A stretch of 5,264 nt of DNA from Thermopetrobacter sp. (lineage in GTDB: Bacteria; Pseudomonadota; Alphaproteobacteria; Rhizobiales; Aestuariivirgaceae). Made by a program: the position numbers and the translations under genes. The stretch covers positions 1 to 5,264 of the forward strand of contig DRPD01000154.1 in assembly GCA_011374735.1 (NCBI GenBank), in the 5' to 3' direction. The notes under the pieces are model-generated. The model searched no databases. It worked only from the letters and a program-made list of their open reading frames with translations, and was not told where the DNA came from. Below are positions 1 through 5,264 of this stretch, piece by piece; position 1 is the first letter of the stretch, and each line of letters opens with the position of its first letter.

Positions 1-113
1 ATCGACGGTTACGGGCGCTTGAAAGGCGAAGGAGGCCGGTGTGGCAATCAGGGCTTGCGGCGGCAAATGGTTTCGGCTAGGTTGCGCCGCTGGCGGCAGA
101 TGACGGGCAGGTG
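1..113 (+). promoter_or_regulatory. Leader region upstream of secE (no firm gene)
   Basis: No gene is supported here. In many proteobacteria a tRNA-Trp gene precedes secE, but no tRNA 3' end is visible, so it would lie further left if present. A weak promoter-like pair can be drawn: TTGAAA at 19-24, an 18-nt spacer, then GGCAAT at 43-48 with a TG one base upstream; the -10 matches consensus at only three of six positions, so this is speculative. A strong Shine-Dalgarno-like GAAGGAGG at 28-35 precedes a GTG at 41 that opens a 20-codon frame closing at 101-103. That frame is described under findings and is not called as a gene. Confidence 0.2.
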
Positions 114-314
114 ATGGCTGCGAGATCCTTCAATCCGTTCCAGTTCGTGCGCGAGGTGCGCCAGGAAATGGCCAAGGTCACCTGGCCGACGCGCAATGAA
201 ACCATCATCACCACCATCATGGTGCTGATCATGGTGGCGCTGACGGCGGCCTTCTTCTTCGTGGTCGATACCGTCCTGCACTGGTTGGTGAATCTGGTCA
301 TTTACGGGCGCTGA
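114..314 (+). CDS. secE: Preprotein translocase subunit SecE
   Basis: SecE is the small essential subunit of the SecYEG channel in the inner membrane; it clamps SecY together during Sec-dependent export and membrane insertion. The 66-residue protein has the SecE pattern: an amphipathic N-terminal helix with [20 protein letters not shown] at residues 11-30 (the Lys-Val-x-Trp-Pro-x-Arg core is the family signature), then one hydrophobic membrane span at about residues 31-52 and a short tail. This is the one-helix form common outside gammaproteobacteria, which often have three. ATG at 114 is chosen; the GTG at 111 directly before it would add one residue. The ribosome binding site is weak (GGGCAGG at 105-111). 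nusG follows after 52 nt, the usual secE-nusG pairing. Confidence 0.95.
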   Translation: MAARSFNPFQFVREVRQEMAKVTWPTRNETIITTIMVLIMVALTAAFFFVVDTVLHWLVNLVIYGR

Positions 315-366
315 AACGGGGGCGGTCACCGCTTCTTTCAGGCAAGGGCAGCGGAAACGACGACAC

Positions 367-906
367 ATGACGAAGCGCTGGTATATCGTGCACGCCTACT
401 CGAACTTCGAGGAGAAGGTGGCGGAGGACATTCGCCAGCAGGCCGCGCAGCAGGGGCTGTCGGACCTGTTCGAGGAGGTGCTGGTGCCGACGGAGGAAGT
501 GGTGGAGATGCGCCGCGGCCGCAAGGTGAAGAGCAAGCGCCGCTTCTTCCCCGGTTATGTGCTGGTGAAGATGGACATGACCGATCAGGCCTTTCACCTG
601 ATCAAGAACACGCCGAAGGTGACCGGCTTTCTGGGCGCCGATCACGGCAACAAGCCGATGCCGATCTCCGAGGAGGAGGCCAACCGCATCCTGGGGCTGG
701 TCAAGGAAGGCGTGGAAAAGCCGAAGACCGCCTTCAGCTTCGAAGTGGGCGAGGTGGTCAAGGTCGTGGACGGGCCGTTCGCCTCGTTCACCGGCGTGGT
801 GGAGGAGGTGGACCCGGAGCGCGGGCGGCTGAAGGTGGCGGTGTCCATCTTCGGGCGCGAGACGCCGGTCGAACTGGAATCGGGGCAGGTGGAGAAATCA
901 TCCTGA
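367..906 (+). CDS. nusG: Transcription termination/antitermination factor NusG
   Basis: NusG binds the clamp of elongating RNA polymerase through its N-terminal NGN domain, reduces pausing, and uses its KOW domain to contact either Rho or ribosomal protein S10, linking transcription to termination or translation. The 179-residue product is full length. NGN spans about residues 1-115, beginning with the typical [12 protein letters not shown] at 4-15 and containing [12 protein letters not shown] at 58-69. A linker near 116-125 leads to KOW at about 127-177, with [15 protein letters not shown] at 135-149 and [11 protein letters not shown] at 160-170. Phe162 aligns with E. coli Phe165, the S10 and Rho contact. 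The ATG at 367 lacks a strong Shine-Dalgarno; only GCGGAAA at 351-357 is near. Length and motifs match E. coli NusG (181 residues) with no anomaly. Confidence 0.97.
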   Translation: MTKRWYIVHAYSNFEEKVAEDIRQQAAQQGLSDLFEEVLVPTEEVVEMRRGRKVKSKRRFFPGYVLVKMDMTDQAFHLIKNTPKVTGFLGADHGNKPMPISEEEANRILGLVKEGVEKPKTAFSFEVGEVVKVVDGPFASFTGVVEEVDPERGRLKVAVSIFGRETPVELESGQVEKSS

Positions 907-934
907 ACAAACAGGAAGTTGCTATCTGTTCCTG
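901..934 (+). other. Mutually exclusive hairpins at the nusG 3' end
   Basis: Starting inside the nusG stop region, TCCTG (901-905) can pair with CAGGA (912-916). The same bases, CAGGAA (912-917), can instead pair with TTCCTG (929-934), and AACAG (910-914) with CTGTT (926-930). Only one can form at a time. The stems are short (5-6 bp) and no T-run follows, so this is not a convincing terminator. It sits directly upstream of the putative L1 site and could affect its folding; that is inference. Confidence 0.3.
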
Positions 935-938
935 AAAC

Positions 939-992
939 GGTGTGGGAGGTTGATGGCGCATCTCGCCAGGCGTCATGACGCCGCACCACGCC
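939..992 (+). promoter_or_regulatory. Putative L1-binding autoregulatory site in the rplK-rplA leader
   Basis: GGTGTGG (939-945) pairs with CCACGCC (986-992) over seven bases with one U-G wobble. The 5' strand runs on as GTGGGAGG (942-949), matching the strand of 23S rRNA helices 76-77 bound by L1 (E. coli AGGUGGGAGGCUUUGAAG, from memory). Inside the helix are an asymmetric loop and two small hairpins: GGCG/CGCC (955-958/964-967) and the perfect palindrome GGCGTCATGACGCC (969-982). In E. coli L1 represses rplK-rplA translation by binding a leader structure that mimics its rRNA site, and both target genes lie just downstream here. The helix and motif are seen directly; L1 binding is inferred. 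Confidence 0.6.
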
Positions 993-1002
993 ACCCGACA
1001 AT

Positions 1003-1022
1003 GGCCGCCGGCGCCGGTGGCC
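1003..1022 (+). other. GC hairpin just before the rplK start
   Basis: GGCCGCCG (1003-1010) pairs with CGGTGGCC (1015-1022) over eight bases including one G-U wobble, with a GCGC loop. It ends 11 nt before the GAGG ribosome binding site of rplK at 1034-1037 and has no T-run, so it is not a terminator. It may insulate the ribosome binding site from the L1 site or transmit its state; the role is inferred. Confidence 0.4.
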
Positions 1023-1047
1023 GGAGACAACGTGAGGGTATTGAACC

Positions 1048-1476
1048 ATGGCGAAGAAGATCGAGGGCTACCTGAAGATGCAGGTGCCGGCCGGACAGGC
1101 CAACCCGTCGCCGCCCACCGGCCCGGCGCTGGGCCAGCGCGGCGTCAACATCATGGAGTTCTGCAAGGCGTTCAACGCCAAGACGCAGGACATGGAGCAA
1201 GGCGCGCCGGTGCCGGTCACCATCACCATCTATCAGGACAAGTCGTTCACCTTCGAGATCAGCACGCCGCCGGCCTCCTATTTCCTTAAAAAGGCGGCGA
1301 AGCTCCAGAAGGGATCGCAGACGCCGGGGCGCGACGTGGCCGGTCAGGTGACGAAGGCGCAAATCCGCGAGATCGCGGAGGCGAAGTTCAAGGATCTGAA
1401 CGCCCGCGACATGGACGCGGCGATGAAGATCATCGAAGGCTCGGCCCGCTCCATGGGCCTGGAAGTGGTGGAGTGA
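1048..1476 (+). CDS. rplK: 50S ribosomal protein L11
   Basis: L11 (uL11) binds 23S rRNA at the GTPase-associated centre, helps elongation factors work and, in the stringent response, helps RelA sense uncharged tRNA. The 142-residue product is full length. The N-terminal domain (about 1-70) carries [25 protein letters not shown] within 18-42, with the proline-rich linker residues Pro20, Pro22 and Pro23 that form the thiostrepton pocket and are intact. The C-terminal rRNA-binding domain (about 75-142) has [12 protein letters not shown] at 73-84 and ends [14 protein letters not shown] at 129-142, the family signature. The ATG at 1048 is preceded by GAGGG at 1034-1038. rplA follows after only 4 nt, and both are probably controlled by the leader structure at 939-992. 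Confidence 0.98.
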   Translation: MAKKIEGYLKMQVPAGQANPSPPTGPALGQRGVNIMEFCKAFNAKTQDMEQGAPVPVTITIYQDKSFTFEISTPPASYFLKKAAKLQKGSQTPGRDVAGQVTKAQIREIAEAKFKDLNARDMDAAMKIIEGSARSMGLEVVE

Positions 1477-1480
1477 GGTC

Positions 1481-2179
1481 ATGGCGAAGGTTGGAAAACG
1501 GTTGCGGCAGGCCCGCGAGGGCATCGAGCGCGGCAAGGCCTATGGGCTGGATGAGGCGGTGAAGCTGATCAAGGAGCGGGCCAGCGCGAAGTTCGACGAA
1601 ACCGTCGAGGTGGCGATGAACCTGGGCGTCGATCCGCGCCATGCCGATCAGATGGTGCGCGGCGTGGTCAACCTGCCGGCCGGCACCGGCAAGGAGGTGC
1701 GCGTCGCGGTGTTCGCCAAGGACGACAAGGCGGAAGAGGCGAAGAAGGCCGGGGCCGACATCGTCGGGGCGGAGGATCTGGTGGAGCGGGTGCAGAAGGG
1801 CGAGATCGATTTCGACCGCGCCATCGCCACGCCGGACATGATGCCGCTGGTCGGCCGGCTGGGCAAGATCCTGGGCCCGCGCGGGCTGATGCCGAACCCC
1901 AAGGTGGGCACGGTGACCCCGAACGTGGCGGAGGCGGTGAAGTCCGCCAAGGGCGGCGCGGTGGAGTTCCGGGTGGAGAAGGCGGGCATCGTGCACGCCG
2001 GCGTCGGCAAGGCCAGTTTCGACGCGGACAAGATCGCGCAGAATGTCAAGGCGTTCGTCGATGCGGTCATCAAGGCCAAGCCGGAAGGCGCGAAGGGCGC
2101 CTATGTGAAGAAGGTGTCGCTGTCCTCCAGCATGGGGCCGGGCGTGCAAGTGGATCTGGCCTCGGTCACGGAGGGCTGA
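1481..2179 (+). CDS. rplA: 50S ribosomal protein L1
   Basis: L1 (uL1) forms the mobile L1 stalk, which helps deacylated tRNA leave the E site, and represses its own operon by binding the rplK leader. The 232-residue protein matches the family length. Domain I is made of both ends (about 1-67 and 160-232) and domain II of the middle. Seen motifs: [20 protein letters not shown] at 39-58; the L1 signature from [20 protein letters not shown] at 116-135 on to MPNPKVGT at 137-144; [15 protein letters not shown] at 166-180; and [11 protein letters not shown] at 215-225, where Ser217-Met218-Gly219 occupies the conserved RNA-contacting Thr/Ser-Met-Gly position. The ATG lies 4 nt after the rplK stop, with GTGAGG spanning that stop as ribosome binding site, so translation is probably coupled to rplK. 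Confidence 0.98.
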   Translation: MAKVGKRLRQAREGIERGKAYGLDEAVKLIKERASAKFDETVEVAMNLGVDPRHADQMVRGVVNLPAGTGKEVRVAVFAKDDKAEEAKKAGADIVGAEDLVERVQKGEIDFDRAIATPDMMPLVGRLGKILGPRGLMPNPKVGTVTPNVAEAVKSAKGGAVEFRVEKAGIVHAGVGKASFDADKIAQNVKAFVDAVIKAKPEGAKGAYVKKVSLSSSMGPGVQVDLASVTEG

Positions 2180-2200
2180 GCGGACGTGGTTTGAAGAATG

Positions 2201-2227
2201 CCGCGCCGCCTTTCATCGGGGGCGCGG
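2201..2227 (+). other. Hairpin 21 nt after the rplA stop
   Basis: CCGCGCC (2201-2207) pairs perfectly with GGCGCGG (2221-2227). Past a G/G mismatch, CC (2209-2210) can add two pairs with GG (2218-2219), leaving the loop TTTCATC. No T-run follows, so intrinsic termination is unlikely. It could protect the 3' end of a processed rplKA transcript or be the first element of the rplJ leader. Confidence 0.4.
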
Positions 2228-2232
2228 TCGAT

Positions 2233-2250
2233 GGACGGTCATCGCCGTCC
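2233..2250 (+). other. Hairpin at the 5' edge of the rplJ leader domain
   Basis: GGACGG (2233-2238) pairs with CCGTCC (2245-2250), a perfect 6-bp stem with the loop TCATCG. It ends 4 nt before the long-range helix of the putative L10 leader and may stack on it. No T-run follows. Confidence 0.4.
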
Positions 2251-2254
2251 AAGT

Positions 2255-2372
2255 CCTGTCCGAGATTGCGGGTGCGCCGCTGGCGCCTAAGTCCGAAAGG
2301 GGCCCGCATGAGATGGGGTGAGAGCTTGCCGCCCGGTGAGCGGGCGGCCGGTTTGAACCGGAAACGGACAGG
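2255..2372 (+). promoter_or_regulatory. Putative L10 autoregulatory leader (rplJ leader)
   Basis: CCTGTCCG (2255-2262) is exactly complementary to CGGACAGG (2365-2372), an 8-bp closing helix about 100 nt apart. It encloses GCGGG/CCCGC (2268-2272/2303-2307), which holds GCGCC/GGCGC (2274-2278/2282-2286) and a CC-GAAA-GG tetraloop element (2293-2300); the perfect stem GCCGCCCG/CGGGCGGC (2328-2335/2341-2348); and CCGGT/ACCGG (2348-2352/2357-2361). The purine-rich 2308-2327 is left unpaired. This is the kind of multi-branch fold known upstream of rplJ, where L10 with L7/L12 binds to repress translation of both genes. Position and pairing are seen; the exact L10 motif and kink-turn were not identified. 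Confidence 0.65.
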
Positions 2373-2384
2373 CCAGCAAGGAGC

Positions 2385-2411
2385 GCCGCCTCTGCCTTTG
2401 GCAAGGGCGGC
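2385..2411 (+). other. Strong hairpin downstream of the L10 leader domain
   Basis: GCCGCC (2385-2390) pairs with GGCGGC (2406-2411) and, across a 2x2 internal loop, TGCC (2393-2396) pairs with GGCA (2400-2403), leaving a TTT loop. Ten of twelve positions pair. No T-run follows, so it is probably a structural or regulatory part of the rplJ leader and not a terminator. Confidence 0.45.
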
Positions 2412-2423
2412 AGACGTCAACCC

Positions 2424-2453
2424 GGATTTGCCGCGCGATCAAGCGGGAAATCC
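2424..2453 (+). other. Hairpin ahead of the rplJ ribosome binding site
   Basis: GGATTT (2424-2429) pairs with AAATCC (2448-2453). After a G/G mismatch, CCGC (2431-2434) pairs with GCGG (2443-2446), enclosing the loop GCGATCAA. It ends 13 nt before the rplJ Shine-Dalgarno and is a candidate for passing the L10-bound or free state to the start site; that role is inferred. Confidence 0.45.
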
Positions 2454-2455
2454 AG

Positions 2456-2480
2456 CCTTTCTTGAGAAGGAGCTGTCGTG
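2456..2480 (+). promoter_or_regulatory. rplJ ribosome binding site with possible self-occlusion
   Basis: AAGGAG at 2467-2472 lies 5 nt before the GTG start at 2478, ideal spacing, and decides the start of rplJ. CCTT (2456-2459) can pair with AAGG (2467-2470), forming a small hairpin over half of the Shine-Dalgarno. The stem is weak, so it could be a tunable occluder only together with the upstream structures. Confidence 0.55.
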
Positions 2481-2993
2481 GACAGAGCTCAGAAAAAAGA
2501 AATGGTGGCGATGCTCAAGGGGGTGTTTTCCGACACCACCTCCATCGTCGTCGCCCACAATCTGGGCCTGACGGTGGCGCAGATGACCGATCTGCGCAAC
2601 CGGATGCACGAGGCGGGCGGCCAGGTGAAAGTGGCCAAGAACCGCCTGGCGAAGCTCGCTTTGGAAGGTTCCGACCGGGCCGGGCTGGCCGACTATCTCA
2701 GCGGCCCGACGGTGCTGATCTATTCGGACGATCCGATCGTCGCGCCGAAGGTGGTCAGCGCGTTCGCCAAGGAGAACGACAAACTCGTCATCCTGGGCGG
2801 CGCCATGGAATCGACCATTCTCGACGAGGCGGGGGTGAAGTCGCTGGCCGAACTGCCGTCGCTGGACGAGCTGCGGGGCAAACTCGTGGGTCTTCTGCAG
2901 GCGCCGGCGGGCAAGGTGGCGGGGGTGTTGCAGGCCCCGGCCGGCCAATTGGCCCGTGTCTTCTCCGCCTATGGAGGGAAGGAGGCGGCCTGA
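2478..2993 (+). CDS. rplJ: 50S ribosomal protein L10
   Basis: L10 (uL10) anchors L7/L12 dimers to the ribosome, forming the stalk that recruits translation GTPases, and acts as translational repressor of rplJL. The 171-residue product has the rRNA-binding globular domain at about 1-125, with [19 protein letters not shown] at 30-48 and [13 protein letters not shown] at 50-62. A C-terminal helix (about 128-165) holds the near-repeat [10 protein letters not shown] (140-149) and [10 protein letters not shown] (151-160). This tail is about 9 residues longer than that of E. coli L10, suggesting three L7/L12 dimers and not two. It begins with GTG, supported by the ribosome binding site at 2467-2472 and the family-typical N-terminus DRAQK. 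rplL follows 74 nt later. Confidence 0.97.
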   Translation: MDRAQKKEMVAMLKGVFSDTTSIVVAHNLGLTVAQMTDLRNRMHEAGGQVKVAKNRLAKLALEGSDRAGLADYLSGPTVLIYSDDPIVAPKVVSAFAKENDKLVILGGAMESTILDEAGVKSLAELPSLDELRGKLVGLLQAPAGKVAGVLQAPAGQLARVFSAYGGKEAA

Positions 2994-3067
2994 GCCAACC
3001 CGTGCGACAGGCATCGACATCAACGTGAAACGCAACAACCGGTTCAAACGAGAAGGAACGCAAGACA

Positions 3068-3445
3068 ATGGCCGATCTGGAAAAAATCGCCGAGGAACTG
3101 TCCTCGCTCACCGTGCTGGAGGCCGCGGAGCTGGCCAAGATGCTGGAAGACAAGTGGGGCGTGTCGGCCGCCGCGCCGGTGGCCGTGGCCGCCGTGGCCG
3201 GCGCCGCGGGTGGTGACGCCGCCGCGGCGGAGGAGAAGGACGAGTTCGACGTGGTGCTGGTCAACCACGGCGACAAGAAGATCAACGTCATCAAGGAAGT
3301 CCGCGGCATCACCGGGCTGGGCCTGAAGGAGGCCAAGGAGCTGGTGGAGAAGGGCGGCGTCATCAAGGAAGCCGCGGCCAAGGACGAGGCGGAAGAGATC
3401 AAGAAGAAGCTGGAAGAAGCCGGCGCCACCGTCGAGCTGAAGTGA
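3068..3445 (+). CDS. rplL: 50S ribosomal protein L7/L12
   Basis: L7/L12 (bL12) is the multi-copy stalk protein whose C-terminal domain recruits and activates EF-Tu, EF-G, IF2 and RF3. The 125-residue product has the N-terminal dimerisation and L10-binding helices (about 1-32), an Ala-rich flexible hinge (about 33-56), and the C-terminal domain (about 57-125) with [20 protein letters not shown] at 59-78 and [16 protein letters not shown] at 79-94, the factor-binding helices. After this the usual six residues around Ala-Pro between LVE and KEG are replaced by five (KGGVI, 95-99) with no proline; the frame is clean, so it is not a visible frameshift. The ATG at 3068 is preceded by AGAAGGA at 3051-3057. 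A strong terminator-like hairpin follows at 3470. Confidence 0.97.
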   Translation: MADLEKIAEELSSLTVLEAAELAKMLEDKWGVSAAAPVAVAAVAGAAGGDAAAAEEKDEFDVVLVNHGDKKINVIKEVRGITGLGLKEAKELVEKGGVIKEAAAKDEAEEIKKKLEEAGATVELK

Positions 3446-3469
3446 TTCCGGCCGCAAGACGCCAACACG

Positions 3470-3515
3470 CCGGGGGCCGGCCCGCGACGGGCCGGCCGCC
3501 GGTTTTCCCCTTTTT
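3470..3515 (+). terminator. Terminator-like attenuator between rplL and rpoB
   Basis: GGCCGGCCCG (3475-3484) and CGGGCCGGCC (3488-3497) form a perfect 10-bp stem with the loop CGA. Across one G/G mismatch, CCGG (3470-3473) adds four pairs with CCGG (3499-3502). TTTT follows directly (3503-3506), then CCCC and TTTTT (3511-3515). This is the form of an intrinsic terminator, though the T-tract is interrupted. rpoB starts 110 nt further on with no convincing promoter in between, so partial readthrough is expected, as at the E. coli rplL-rpoB attenuator. Readthrough level cannot be judged from sequence. Confidence 0.8.
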
Positions 3516-3573
3516 CCCGAAACGGGGAGGAAGCGGCAAACCGGTCTTGGCATGATCGACAATCGTTAACGCG

Positions 3574-3597
3574 GGCCGCCCGGGCCGATGGGCGGCC
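3574..3597 (+). other. Second hairpin just upstream of the rpoB ribosome binding site
   Basis: GGCCGCCC (3574-3581) pairs perfectly with GGGCGGCC (3590-3597), an 8-bp GC stem with an 8-nt loop. It has no T-run, so it is not a terminator. It lies 16 nt before the AGGGA ribosome binding site of rpoB (3614-3618) and may be an RNase processing site or an mRNA 5' stabiliser; E. coli has an RNase III site in the equivalent gap. The function is inferred. Confidence 0.45.
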
Positions 3598-3624
3598 GCC
3601 GGGCAAGGAAGACAGGGAACGACC

Positions 3625-5264
<1,640 letters not shown>

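Noticed and set aside
1..114. Frame open from the left edge, with its TGA overlapping the secE ATG
   Set aside because: Only 37 codons, Arg/Gly-rich, not the end of tuf or any known neighbour; short open frames are expected at this GC content.
953..1075. 40-codon frame with GGGAGG upstream, overlapping the rplK start
   Set aside because: GGGAGG ends only 3 nt before the ATG, too close for good initiation, and is better explained as part of the GTGGGAGG L1 motif. The product is Arg/His-rich without family likeness.
2191..2571. 126-codon + strand frame through the rplJ leader
   Set aside because: It crosses many strong RNA hairpins, has no ribosome binding site, starts with TTG and overlaps rplJ out of frame.
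3547..3570. TTGGCATGATCGACAATCGTTAAC as an rpoB promoter
   Set aside because: A TTGGCA -35 exists but nothing like TATAAT lies 16-18 nt later; it also fails as a sigma-54 site because the TTGC half is missing at the right distance.
2788..3606. 272-residue open frame on the - strand across rplJ-rplL and the rpoB leader
   Set aside because: Low-complexity Ser/Ala/Pro product lying opposite two certain genes and running through the terminator hairpin; a shadow frame.

Overview
The window is a stretch of the bacterial transcription/translation core locus, all on the + strand: secE - nusG - rplK - rplA - rplJ - rplL - rpoB (5' part only). It encodes a Sec translocon subunit, a transcription elongation factor, four 50S ribosomal proteins (L11, L1, L10, L7/L12) and the RNA polymerase beta subunit. 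Very GC-rich coding sequence, a one-helix SecE, the 'QAPAG' repeat in the C-terminus of L10 and the style of the RpoB beta lobe and rifampicin region suggest an alphaproteobacterium, perhaps Rhodospirillales-like. That placement comes from remembered family patterns and not from a search, so genus is not offered.

Layout. 1-113: leader before secE with no firmly supported gene. 114-906: secE and nusG. 907-1047: rplK leader with a structure resembling the L1-binding site of 23S rRNA. 1048-2179: rplK and rplA, 4 nt apart. 2180-2477: 298-nt rplJ leader packed with inverted repeats, including an 8-bp long-range helix enclosing three hairpins, as expected of an L10 autoregulatory leader. 2478-3445: rplJ (GTG start) and rplL, 74 nt apart. 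3446-3624: rplL-rpoB gap with a terminator-like hairpin followed by T-rich sequence (probable attenuator), then a second GC hairpin. 3625-5264: rpoB, cut by the right edge inside the rifampicin region.

How the genes work together. L11, L10 and L7/L12 build the ribosomal GTPase-associated stalk and L1 builds the opposite stalk. NusG binds RNA polymerase, couples it to the ribosome and links to Rho. SecE belongs to SecYEG. The leaders suggest the usual control: L1 represses rplK-rplA, L10 (with L7/L12) represses rplJ-rplL, and partial termination after rplL sets rpoB output below that of the stalk proteins.

No mobile element, CRISPR array, tRNA, rRNA or foreign gene is visible, and I found no undescribed system. 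The points most worth a second look are the regulatory RNA structures, an L7/L12 C-terminal domain that departs from the family pattern, and a 20-codon reading frame with a very good ribosome binding site just before secE.
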